From positions 24,093,868 through 24,157,867 of the forward strand of contig NC_052488.1 of NCBI RefSeq assembly GCF_009730915.1: a DNA stretch of 64,000 nucleotides, written 5' to 3'. Below, in pieces: positions 50,601-61,554 of the stretch. The translations under genes and the position numbers were made by a program. Positions within the stretch are counted from its first letter, which is position 1, and every line of letters starts with the position of its first letter. Source of the stretch: Dioscorea cayenensis subsp. rotundata (taxonomy: Eukaryota; Streptophyta; Magnoliopsida; Dioscoreales; Dioscoreaceae). Under the pieces are notes generated by a model. It saw only the letters and a list, made by a program, of their open reading frames with translations, was not told the DNA's origin and did no database searches.

Positions 50601-53600
50601 TTGTAACTCAGCATATGACATTTTCTTGAAGTGTGGAGCAGTATTAGATGGTCCTGGTAATGCTGGCACTTTCACAGAATTTCTTGGGGGCGCTGGCAAA
50701 GCCAATGGTGTTTGTTTTCGAAAAGCCACAGAAATATCAGGATTGTAGGTAGATTTAGATCTCACTGGCCTCTCAACAAAACCATACTTATCTTCAAACC
50801 AATTTGGCTAGAGTAACTGCCTTTGTAATTGAATCAGGTTGCCAAGGAATAACTTCCCATTGTAATTCCTTTTTCAACCCACTAATAAAGCACTCCAATA
50901 ATGCCTCATTGGATAATCCTTCTACTCTGTTAGCCAAGCTTGTGAATGTGTGATAATAGTCAGTTACTATATTCTCCTGCAACAATTTGAATAATGCATA
51001 TCATGGGCTTTCAAAAACAGATGGACCATAAGTAGATTCAATTGCTTTTGCCAAAGCATACCAAGTAGAAACAACTCCTGATTTTTGCAACATTTGAAAC
51101 CATGGAACTACAGGACCATCAAAGTGTATGGCTGCCACTTTCAATCTATAAGCATATGAAATATCATAATAGTCAAAAAATTGCTCGCACTGAAATATCC
51201 ATCGAAGAGCATTGCTACCATCAAACCGAGACAAGTCCATTTCACCCGATCTCCGGTGAGAATTTGCTTGTGATTTCACCTCAATCATGGACCCGGAATG
51301 ATCTAGATTGTAGCATTGCGAAGAAGAGCCCATGAAACCCGATGCGATTGTAAAGATTCCATACACTTAGCAATAGAGGCAAGAGATTGCTCGATCATGA
51401 GACATACGTTCATCCTTGGCCCTATCCTTTTCCTCTTTTTCGATCTAGAAACGATCATGACTGTTTCCAATTTAGCAGACTAAATCTTTGAGACGAGTAT
51501 GTTCAGCCATGCTTAGAGTTCAAGAACGAAAGCAACAAAATGTAATGATCCTTAAACCAATGAAATCTAGTTCCAAATTCAACACTCCAAGTAAATTCAA
51601 GAAATTCGCAGAGAATTAAGCTCTAAATCAGAGCTTTATCACTAGAGTTTTTCTCTATATTACTCGGAAATTCATAGATCCTAATCTTTGAAATACATTC
51701 AAGCAATTCAGTAGATTATGCTCAGATCTAGGGTTTTCACAGATCAACAAACAACAAATAGACTGATTAACAGTTCTACAGAAATTCATTCATCAACAAC
51801 TCTAAAAGCATGAACAATCAACACAGTAAGGTAAACAAACCCAGCAGAGAACCTCCGCCGAATTCCTCTCCGATCGCCTCTGAGAAAGGCCTTCACTCTT
51901 CTTCTCTGATACCCTCTCCCTCTGCTTTTCCAGCTCCTTTTATCCCCAAAAGTAATCCCGAAAACGAGTATTTGCTCTCCTCTGCTTTCGTTTCCCATCC
52001 CATACCCCTAGCACCGTTGAATTGCTTTCTTGTATTTTATTCTGGCCGTCCACGTGGCCACTAACTTCCCTAGCTGTCATTGGCGATGCATACTTTGATG
52101 ACGATTCTCGCTTGAGTGCTTCACCCAACGGCCTCTTCCTCATTCGATCACCAATCCTTGAGATGTCTCCCTGATTTATATCATTGTCAGTAACCAACCT
52201 TGCATTGTCTCCCACTAAGCCCTTTTCACAACCTTTCTTTTTGACCGCTACCTGTAAATTGACTGCCATGTGGCTTTCTTCTAATGATCCGGCTTTTGAA
52301 CACAGTAAGGCAACATGACACTCTTATTGAGTCTATGATTTAATGTTTCTGTATCATCTTATCAGTCTACATGTTGTTGTTTCAAATTGTATTTTTACAC
52401 CTTCAGATAGAACCTTGGATTTGCTTAAGAAGCACTAGAATTCTTATAGGTATATGCCAACCATGACATTTGTTAGCCATAGGTGTTGTTAAAAGCGAGA
52501 AAAGCACTCGCCTAGGCATTCGAGCGAGGTGAGGCCCCGAGTGCCGCAACACCCCCTAGGCGAGGTGCCTTCAATGAGGCGAGCCCGAGCAAGCGCTTTT
52601 GCGGACGCGGGCATAAAAAGGAGCGCTTGTCCTTTTTCCCTATTAGCTTTATATTCAATGTTTTTCGATTAGTGTTAATTGGGATTTTTAAAAAGGCACA
52701 CTTATTAATAAGGAGGGAAATAAATTTAGGAGAAAAAAATTAGGTGACTTTACAAAAGGCACATTTATTAATAAAGAAGAAAAATAAATTTATGGGAGAA
52801 AAAAACTAGGTAATTTTTAAAAAAAGGGCGACTTTACTAATAAGGAAAGAAATAAATTTAGAGGAGAAAAAAACTAGGTGATTTTTAAAAAAAGCACACT
52901 CATAAGGAAGGAAATAAATTTAGGGAGAAAAAAACTAGCTGATTTTTAAAAAAAGGCTCACTAAATAAATTTAGGAGAAAAAAACTAGGTGATTTTTAAA
53001 AAAAGACACTTACTAAATAAATTTAGGAAAAAAAAATTAGGCGATTTAAGTAGTATTTTTTAAAAATAATGGGTGAATTAAGGGATTAACTTATTAATTA
53101 GAGAAAATTGAAGAGGCAACAACTCTAAATCTAGTGCTGAAGTTGAAGCTAGCTTAGATGATGAGGATGATGATGCTTAGAATTAAATGACTCATGAAGA
53201 TAGAATTTACACTCCAAAAGTTTTAGTTCTAGGCATCTAAGAAGTGTTTTCTTGATTTTATGTTATGCATTGTTTGACTTAATGCTTTACTTTGCTGACT
53301 TTAATTGTTCCAAAAATTATATATATATATATATATTTTTAGTTATTTATTAATTAACGCTTTACTTTGCTCGGGTGTGCGCTTTTCGTGGCGCCTCTCA
53401 CATCGGGCAATAAAATGTCTTAGCGCCTTAAGGGCGCCTAGCGTTTTTAATTACACTGCTTTGGAGGATGTTGATTTGTTGCATTTTGTGTAAAAAGTCA
53501 TCTCTTTTTCCTTTCTAAGCTTGAGAAAACATTGTAAAAGTGTTTTTTTCAGTCACAGATCTACTTCAACTAAAAAAACAATTACAGCTCTGTAGCTTTT

Positions 53601-56267
53601 TTTATGATTATCTTGTCATTTGCTTTTTCCTTTTTTTGCAGTTCCTGAACAAAGGATATCTCTGAAATTTTATATCATACATATTCAGTATGAATGCTTC
53701 TTTTTTAGTAAAATTTTCTTCTTATTGCAGATGAGGCATTGGAAGTTGCTGCTCGGAAAGCATTTATAGTGGTAATTTGAAAATTGATGAGATCTCGCCT
53801 TTTATTCGTTAATAATTCTTATCCAACTGTTTTTAAATTTTGTTTTTTGCTCTTTATATTGTTCTTTCTTGGTGAATTCTAATAAATTGCTGTTTAATTT
53901 AAACTTTGTTTTTGTCAGCTTGGAATTATGTGTGAAATGTTTCATCTACTCACCCACTTACTTTTTTGAAACATTCTCCTGATTAAATATGCCCCCTTCT
54001 ATCCTGAGAATATGCGCTGCTACTACTTCATCGGCTATTTTTATTCCGTTTAAAGTTTATGTTGGCTTTTTTCCCATAGCATTCCTTCTTATTAATGTAT
54101 GCTATATCCTGACTGTTATGCCATCCTCTGCAGCAAGACAAGGAGAGATATGACCAGCAGTTACATGATATGGCAGCGATGGTCGAAAGACTTGAAAACA
54201 GTCGACAAAAATTACTAATGGAGGTAAGCTATCCTTCATCAATGTGTTGCAAAATAGAAAAGAGGTGACTGGACTACTCAGGTTCATAAATGGCAGATTG
54301 ACTCACAATCATCAGAGATAGAAAGGCTCTTTGAAGAGAATTCCAATATGGCAACTTCATATCAGGATGCCATGTCTGCTGCCATGCAATGGGAAAATCA
54401 GGTACACTACTTGGCATGCTGGCATAGCTTGATTTGCAGTAATTACTTTTGGTTTGGGATCATTTTCGATATCTTGTTGACCGTTTCATTTCTTTTTTGT
54501 TGTTATCTGGTTTATCTACTTTATGCCATATCAAAGCTTATGCTATGGTATCACAGCCTTGCTCACTTGGTAAACGTAGTTAATTATACTTATCATTAGG
54601 TAGTTTGCAAATAGTGCCTTTGGTAGTTCTCACCGTGACGATTGTGCCTTAGACAATAGTCATAGAAGCATGCATCATTCTTTGTTTTGTAATGTGTTTG
54701 AGGTTGATATATGTGCAAAAGTATTATTTACCCCTTTTATGTTGTCTTCTGGACATTTATGGATACTGTTTTTTTTTTAAACAAAATTTATTTATTTGGT
54801 CCACTTATATGAATCTATAATCACATAATGTAATTACTTGCTGCCATGGCTCACTTTATGATCTTAATTTTCATTCAGTTAGCATAACTTAGGGTGGGTT
54901 GTCCATGAAAATAATTTTCTGCCACTACTTTGTGATGAAGGACCTTGAAACTTCACCTTACCTTCTGGCCCCATGCTTGCTTGGAGAAGGCCTCAGTTTA
55001 TTTGGTTCTAAGAATTAATGCCATTCAATTTGGTGCTATGGTTTTAGAATGGAATAATGTTGGCTAGATGGGAGGTATTCATCAACACTTGGATGTTTTT
55101 TTAATATTGAAATTGACAGGTGAAAGATTGCCTGAAGCAGAATGAAGAGCTTCGCCACCTTCTTGATAAAAATGAGATCAGAGCAAGTTAACCCATTGCA
55201 ATCAAGTGATGGAAATATCCCTTCATATCCTGATACTGAGAAAAATTGTTGGGAACATGTCCACCTCTCCTGCATCTGCAGTTGAATATCAGTTACTCAA
55301 GGTCAGTTTTTAGAGCTGAAGCTTGAAAGTTTATTCTAATTGTTCTCAACGTAACGTATTGCTGGTTTAATTTATATGAATTTCAGCACTCTGTTTTTTT
55401 CTTCTCCTGCATTAAATTATATTTTATTTGCTCCCAACTTTCCTGTTATTTGATCGGTAGTGTATGTAAAGAACATGTCCACCTCTCCTGCATCTGCAGT
55501 TGAATATCAGTTACTCAAGGTCAGTTTTTTAGAGCTGAAGCTTGAAAGTTTATTCTAATTGTTCTCAACGTAACGTATTGCTGGTTTAATTTATATGAAT
55601 TTCAGCACTCTGTTTTTTTCTTCTCCTGCATTAAATTATATTTTATTTGCTCCCAACTTTCCTGTTATTTGATCGGTAGTGTATGTAGAAATGTTGTGCG
55701 GATGTCATATGTTTGTTATTCATGGCCGTATATGCGGACTTGAGTGATCTCTGACCCACCTAATATTAATGTGTATGCCAATAAAAACAACTACATATAT
55801 GTTGAAGTGGAATGGTATTGTGTGGCCAATCTATAGTTCTGCTAAAGGTCTCAAAGAAACTTTGGCATGATATTTCTGAGCTATTTGGAGGGAAAGTTTG
55901 GTGTTTGGTACTATTTGAAGCTTAGTTGTGCATGGAATCCAACATTTATCTGATCATATGCTTGTATATTATCTGGTGATCATTTGTAGGGCCAGCTTGC
56001 TAAAGAACAGAGTAGGGCGGAAACACTGTCAGCGGAGGTTATGAAACTTACAGCCGAACTCAGACGTTCAGTGCAATCTTATAACAACCTTGCGAGACTG
56101 TAATGCTTTTTATCATCCTCTGAACCTGTCATCTGATTGTTAGTAAAGGTTGTGTCATGGGTGACAAAACCATGTCTTCCTCGTGCAGGTATAGACCAGT
56201 TTTCCGAAATATAGAGAACGAGCTTATGAAAATGAAGCAAGAAAGTTTTGTCTCCATTCAGCTGTAA
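44692..56267 (+). CDS. Long coiled-coil protein, At1g24560-like
   Basis: A coiled-coil protein of about 450 residues without a known enzymatic domain, resembling Arabidopsis At1g24560. Fifteen exons: 44692-44727, 44800-44884, 44965-45002, 45083-45172, 45263-45316, 45389-45481, 45572-45640, 45719-45874, 45966-46094, 53731-53771, 54134-54223, 54297-54401, 55120-55301, 55990-56099 and 56189-56267. N terminus [20 protein letters not shown]; heptad-rich blocks [35 protein letters not shown] and [21 protein letters not shown]-terminal [19 protein letters not shown] and [16 protein letters not shown]. Intron 6 appears to use a GC donor (45482); the exon 6 acceptor could instead be at GCAG|GAGAAC. 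Three homopolymers look miscounted: one A missing at 46042-46052 and one extra A in each of 55168-55172 and 55241-55245; phases agree otherwise. Intron 9 (7.6 kb) hosts two transposons. Function unknown; scaffold or tether is inference. Confidence 0.85.
46253..47034 (-). repeat. 3' LTR of the Ty3/gypsy element
   Basis: About 780 bases, beginning TGTCATG on the element strand. Its outer end is blurred: a short stretch resembling an internal part of the LTR lies just outside at about 46226-46252. The element's last reading frame runs about 200 bases into this LTR, as seen in some gypsy families. Confidence 0.85.
51541..52320 (-). repeat. 5' LTR of the Ty3/gypsy element
   Basis: 780 bases with TG...CA ends on the element strand, matching the 3' LTR almost throughout. 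Confidence 0.88.
52481..53458. mobile_element. Candidate non-autonomous hAT-like DNA transposon
   Basis: About 1 kb directly after the gypsy element in the same intron. The ends are weakly inverted: left TAGGTGTTGTTAAAAGCG, right reverse complement CAGTGTAATTAAAAACGC. Each end is followed by GC-rich subterminal motifs built on CGCCTAGGC / GGCGCCTAG. This is the layout of common small plant hAT relatives. The interior holds a 60-base tandem repeat array (52690-53046) and no transposase. A clean 8-base target-site duplication was not found, so the assignment is tentative. Confidence 0.5.
52690..53046. repeat. Minisatellite inside hAT-like element (~60-base unit)
   Basis: Six imperfect units containing AAATAAATTTAGGAGAAAAA followed by CTAGGTGATTTTTAAAAAAA. 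Unit length shortens toward the right. Confidence 0.85.
55253..55688 (+). repeat. 218-base tandem duplication spanning the end of exon 13
   Basis: Two almost identical copies (55253-55470 and 55471-55688), differing visibly by a T-run length. Copy 1 contains the last ~49 bases of exon 13 (encoding [14 protein letters not shown]) and its donor. Copy 2 repeats that exon tail, preceded by an acceptor-like CATCTGCAG, so an extra small exon is conceivable. Either a recent duplication or an assembly artefact. Confidence 0.9.
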
Positions 56268-56791
56268 GTTTCCTATGATTCCATTCAATCTTCATCCTGT
56301 GTTTCTACTACGGGATCAGATCAATGACAGTTTATATTAAGCATGCTCAAGAATTTTTCCAATTATGAATATGTATTACTATGTTACTGTGGTGCTTGTG
56401 AACAGTGTTCCCCGAAGCAGCATTTATTTCTCTTTAATTTTTCAAACCACAGTTCATTATGCATTACCTGGACAAAAAAAATTAGGGAATGGACGCTTGT
56501 CAAATAATGTAAATTGTCAAGAAATGCTTGTTTTTTTGAGAGAATTTATTTTTGTTGTAAATTTTTAGTGTTATGAAGTCATATAAGAAAAACAACCCTG
56601 AATTATACGAGTTGTGGGCAAATACATCTTGTTTATTTCTTGCAGTTTATACTTTAAAAAAGACGGTTGACGCCATCCATGCACATATATGGTAGTAAAA
56701 TAATCCAACACTCTTAACATCCTTATTTTCTTTAAAAGAAATTGGTAGCCATGACATACAGAGGTTGTTGAAACACATTAAAAGCCCATAG
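56268..56791. other. Convergent 3' regions of coiled-coil and lectin genes
   Basis: It should hold the 3' UTR of the coiled-coil gene and that of the minus-strand lectin gene. Nothing else is recognised. Confidence 0.55.
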
Positions 56792-57534
56792 TTAGTCGGC
56801 AGAGACCGTGTCAATCTTGCCGGAAACAGCACCGGAGATGACATTAGACCAGATTACAGGGCCATAGACAGTGAGCATGGCGTTGGTTTGCAGCACGAGA
56901 ACAAACTCGAATACGTGGGTGAAGCCACTCTGTTAGTCCAGAGAACATCACCACCCCAATGCTTCACTCTCAACTCACCATTAGCTTCCAAGTTAACGTA
57001 ACAGTCATGCATGGTTCGGTCAGTGACACCAGTCTGCCATTTTGTGGCTCCGTCGCCGTTGAGCACCAGGTTGCAGTCGTCCAGCAGTGTGAGTTCATTG
57101 TTCCCATTAACGATCGTGGTTCCGATGGGTGCTACATCACCGGAGTAGAGCACTGACTCAGTGGTCTTCGTCCAAGTCCAACCAACAATCCCTGCTGTTA
57201 GTTGTGCCGAAGAGGACCCAGCACTCCAAAGCTGGGGACCATATATACGAAGGGTGCCGTCATAGCGGAGGACGAGGGCATAGTACCCAACTTGGGACAT
57301 AATGCCGCTGCTCCAGAGTGGGTAGCGAAAACGTGGGTGCCAAACGGCGAGTTTGCCGTTCAGGTCCAGAGTGACGTAGCACTCAGCTGAATAGCCCCCT
57401 GTCATGGTTTCCCACACTCTTGTGCTGCCATTTTTCAGGACGAGGTTGCAATCAGATTGCAGGGTCAGGGAGTATTCCATGTACGTCAGGTTTTGGCCCC
57501 CCGCTGTCAGGACGTCGCCTCCGATCATGAAGTT
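56792..57534 (-). CDS. GNA-type mannose-binding lectin (two B-lectin domains), 5' part lost in gap
   Basis: Partial gene for a monocot mannose-binding (bulb-type) lectin, a vacuolar or secreted carbohydrate-binding storage/defence protein family. Two B-lectin domains are visible: the first from NFMIGGDVLTAGG through QSDCNLVLKNGS, ECYVTLDLNGKLAV and YDGTLRIYGPQLWSAG, the second from SVLYSGDVAPIG through LLDDCNLVLNGDG, DCYVNLEANGELRV and DVLWTNRV. The canonical QxDxNxVxY sugar site is altered in both domains: the final Tyr is Lys or Asn, and the second domain lacks the leading Gln. The paired cysteines (DCN and ECY/DCY) are kept. The family's usual C-terminal tail (VYGPVIWSN...) is present near 56800-56890 but not in the same reading frame as the rest. 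The signal peptide and start codon are not in the visible sequence. It appears intronless as far as seen. Confidence 0.88.
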
Positions 57535-58534
57535 NNNNNNNNNNNNNNNNNNNNNNNNNNNNNNNNNNNNNNNNNNNNNNNNNNNNNNNNNNNNNNNNNN
57601 NNNNNNNNNNNNNNNNNNNNNNNNNNNNNNNNNNNNNNNNNNNNNNNNNNNNNNNNNNNNNNNNNNNNNNNNNNNNNNNNNNNNNNNNNNNNNNNNNNNN
57701 NNNNNNNNNNNNNNNNNNNNNNNNNNNNNNNNNNNNNNNNNNNNNNNNNNNNNNNNNNNNNNNNNNNNNNNNNNNNNNNNNNNNNNNNNNNNNNNNNNNN
57801 NNNNNNNNNNNNNNNNNNNNNNNNNNNNNNNNNNNNNNNNNNNNNNNNNNNNNNNNNNNNNNNNNNNNNNNNNNNNNNNNNNNNNNNNNNNNNNNNNNNN
57901 NNNNNNNNNNNNNNNNNNNNNNNNNNNNNNNNNNNNNNNNNNNNNNNNNNNNNNNNNNNNNNNNNNNNNNNNNNNNNNNNNNNNNNNNNNNNNNNNNNNN
58001 NNNNNNNNNNNNNNNNNNNNNNNNNNNNNNNNNNNNNNNNNNNNNNNNNNNNNNNNNNNNNNNNNNNNNNNNNNNNNNNNNNNNNNNNNNNNNNNNNNNN
58101 NNNNNNNNNNNNNNNNNNNNNNNNNNNNNNNNNNNNNNNNNNNNNNNNNNNNNNNNNNNNNNNNNNNNNNNNNNNNNNNNNNNNNNNNNNNNNNNNNNNN
58201 NNNNNNNNNNNNNNNNNNNNNNNNNNNNNNNNNNNNNNNNNNNNNNNNNNNNNNNNNNNNNNNNNNNNNNNNNNNNNNNNNNNNNNNNNNNNNNNNNNNN
58301 NNNNNNNNNNNNNNNNNNNNNNNNNNNNNNNNNNNNNNNNNNNNNNNNNNNNNNNNNNNNNNNNNNNNNNNNNNNNNNNNNNNNNNNNNNNNNNNNNNNN
58401 NNNNNNNNNNNNNNNNNNNNNNNNNNNNNNNNNNNNNNNNNNNNNNNNNNNNNNNNNNNNNNNNNNNNNNNNNNNNNNNNNNNNNNNNNNNNNNNNNNNN
58501 NNNNNNNNNNNNNNNNNNNNNNNNNNNNNNNNNN
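57535..58534. other. Assembly gap of exactly 1000 N
   Basis: A 1000-base run of N, a conventional scaffold-gap size, so the true length is unknown. Any reading frame drawn through it is artificial. It removes the start of the lectin gene and possibly more. Confidence 0.99.
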
Positions 58535-60491
58535 ATGTTACGTATTGCTGATGTCCTTGGCCATCTCAGCAACATATAATTAGAATTCTGAGGATCGTGT
58601 AGGCCTTTGTTGTTGTTCATTGTTCAGCTTCCTGCCTACCGTCCGAGGAGGCTTTAATTATCTTATTGGCAGCGTTATATGTCTATGGCAACTAATGACC
58701 TGCAAGATCATATGAATGTTAGAGAAACGAGGTGTACCGTTTCCATTCTATGCTGTACAATGGGCCCGCATAAATGCGTGCAAGGCCACACGAATGTTAG
58801 ATAAAAGCTCTCATCTTCATACACTCTATCTACAATATGGCCCACCATTCAATTTGTACAAAATGGTCCAAACTATATTACAAAATGTCAAAGGGTATTA
58901 ATTCATCTCATCATGCTTACATTTTTATTTTTAGTCTTTCTATTTTAAATTATAATATTTTTAATGCACTATTTTAGTCTGTTCTATCAGTCCCATGGAC
59001 CTATAGGCACGTAAACCATTAAAAGAGTCAGCGTGTCACTTCCGGGAAACAATAGTAGTAGTACTAAATCTTTCTGATTTAAAATAAAGGAAGCCTAAAA
59101 AGATAAATTTGATAAAGAGATTATTTACAAATGTACACATATGTATATTTTGATTGGATAAACCATGATTTATTAACAAAATTGCAAAGGTGCTCAAAAG
59201 TAACAAGCAAAGGAACAAAAGAAAATATAGCCCAAAACAGCTCAAATTAAAAAGCATACACTAAAAGTGAATGAGAATGACCAAAAATTGGACTGGGACG
59301 AGAACAAATAGTGGACTACACTTCGGAGCGCTAGGATCTCGAACATCAACAAGGCGGCCGTCTACACCGGATCTTGAACGTCAATAAGGGGGTCGCTTGC
59401 AACGAAAAGTCGAAAGGGACCCAGTGAAATTGAGACTCCATCCGATGCTTTCTTCCAACTTTTGCTTTTTGGGTCGCATGGTCGATTAATCCAAAACAAT
59501 TAGCATGTCACTAGCTTTTGTATATTAAGGAATGAATTCATCATTATATCAATTAATCAATTAGCGTTGTAATTAATTGTACTATGTTATCATTTGTACC
59601 ATATTGTGGTGATAGCATGAGATCCCATAGATATTCTTGATTCTCAAAGGAATATAATGTTAAAGATGGGAAATAGTGATTTTGTATTGTTTTTGATATT
59701 GTTTGATTCTCAGGGCAACTTCCATCTTGTAAGGGCTGCCACGTCGCGGCTGTTCCCGCATTATTTAACACTTAACCTCGACCTCCTTACTTGAGGTGTG
59801 AAGCTTTCCACCAATCTCCTCAATTTCATATTGTAGATTACCAAAACATAAGGAGATGCTATACATGAGAACATGAGGTTATTTCTTTCAAACCAAATGC
59901 TATACCAAAATTGCACAGATGAGGAGGAGCTTGAGATCTCTAACAATAGAGTTACTGTTACACACCCATGATGCAAGAATGACAAGAAAGAATTTCATTG
60001 ACAACAAAAATGTGATGAGCGTAGTGTATTTCTTATAGGTAGAGGCGCGCTATGGCTTTTTCTCATTCTTGTATAACATCAACTTCCTCATTATGACAGA
60101 GAGAGCGGAAGGTGGAAATCGACCAGGTTAGTAAATTGTTGAAAACCATGCAAAGACCAGCGCTTTCCTTCCTCTCAAATGGTTCCTATCTTGATTGCTA
60201 ATGAGTACGCTTGTCTTGCGCTAGTTGATGATCTTTTGAGGGAAAAGAAACCGCTTCGCTGGTGTGGTCTCGATCGATCGATCTATACATAATATTCGTG
60301 GGAATCTATCAAGTCTCGTAAGTGATCGAGATCCACGGTGAACTTGGCAGTAAAGGGAGTATGCCACCAATCACGACCATCAAGGGTTGGGCAATCTCCG
60401 GTCATCAGCACAATCAGCATCTCAAAAACATCTGCATGCATAGCCCTTTCTAGTAAGGTTGGTGGCACCGTATCCAAATCTTCTAACCATC

Positions 60492-60560
60492 ACCTTATAG
60501 ATTGATGGCATTTACAAAGTCATGTTACCTTATAGATTGATGGCATTTACAAAGTCATGT
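60492..60560. repeat. 35-base tandem duplication
   Basis: ACCTTATAGATTGATGGCAT and the following 14 bases occur twice in a row with no visible difference. Confidence 0.9.
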
Positions 60561-61418
60561 CGCTCCCTCAACTTACAAATTACAATTGAGTTGTAGTAAT
60601 ATGGCTTATCAAAGGTTAGAATCTTGATTGTCCCATGGAAGAGACGAAGATCTTGATTTTTAAGCGAGATAGGTATCCTTCTAAAAGGGTTTTTACTAAT
60701 CAAACATCTATGATCCCGCTCATTTAAAAATTGTAGAAAGATTGTACCATATTGATATATGGCAACCGTCCTTTTGAATAGAAACAAATAAAAGTTTTTA
60801 TTCTATTTAGGAATTCATGAAAGTTTGCTTTTTAATATTTTACTAACAAATAACCCCCACATGCATAAATCATAAATTTATTAATAGAAATATAGATAAA
60901 CCACAAAATTTACTAAAAAGCAGGCATTAGAATGACAATATATAGAAAAGAACTAGTCATTGGAAAAATGAGAATTAAGAGATGCTTGAGTCCCGCTAGT
61001 AGCAATCGTTCTACTATTTGGAGATATTGAAATATTTCCCAAGGATAAAACAAGCAATCCTCAAAATCTCTATCTTAAGGGATCAGGAATAACAAAATTA
61101 TTTATACATCCCGATAAAAATTTAGATAAAGCGTGGAAGAAATGGTAAAAGATAGTTGAGTGGATATCTTATCAATAATAATAAAGATTAAATCAAAATT
61201 AAAAATTATATTATTAAATAAATAATATAAAGCGATGATTAAAAATACTTATCCCAAATAAATATTGTCTTTTGAAATATATTTAAAAATACAACACTAG
61301 CCACCCATTGGTAATGAATGGGAATAGACTACAACAAAAGGGAAACAAGACACAAACAAACAATACATTTATTTATTAATCATGGTAGAGTTATTTTTCA
61401 TCTTAAAAAGTTGTTGCA

Positions 61419-61554
61419 CATTCATTGGTGGCTTGTTCATCAGGAAAAGGTATTCGAAGATGTGTTTTCTCATTCAATTCTGCATAACATTCATTGGTGA
61501 CTTGTTCACTAGAGATAGGTATTCTAAGATGCCTCTCCTCATTTAGATTCTACA
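61419..61554. repeat. Imperfect ~68-base tandem duplication
   Basis: Two units, each starting ACATTCATTGGTG and running through CTTGTTCA and GGTATTC, diverged by several substitutions. Confidence 0.75.

Larger units (their letters stand above)
46253..52320 (-). mobile_element. Ty3/gypsy chromovirus LTR retrotransposon, broken
   Basis: An LTR retrotransposon about 6.1 kb long, lying antisense in intron 9 of the coiled-coil gene. Element order on the minus strand: 5' LTR (51541-52320), gag region with a CCHC-type zinc knuckle (about 50.2-51.4 kb), protease-like region, reverse transcriptase and RNase H (about 48.4-49.7 kb), integrase (about 47.8-48.4 kb), a C-terminal chromodomain-like segment (about 46.9-47.3 kb), a polypurine tract (about 47035-47047) and the 3' LTR (46253-47034). 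The RT-RNaseH-integrase order and chromodomain place it in Ty3/gypsy chromoviruses. The coding region is interrupted in about half a dozen places, so it looks non-autonomous. LTR identity is about 96-97% by eye, suggesting insertion within the last one to two million years under usual plant rates. Target-site duplications were not resolved. Confidence 0.92.

Noticed and set aside
46526-52064. An 84-codon plus-strand frame present in both LTRs (46526-46780 and 51810-52064)
   Set aside because: It is antisense to the element and appears twice only because the LTRs are copies; no family resemblance.
56854-58620. A 588-codon minus-strand frame and two ~370-390-codon plus-strand frames across the same region
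   Set aside because: They run through 1000 N, which read as open in every frame. Only the part below 57535 on the minus strand (lectin) is supported.
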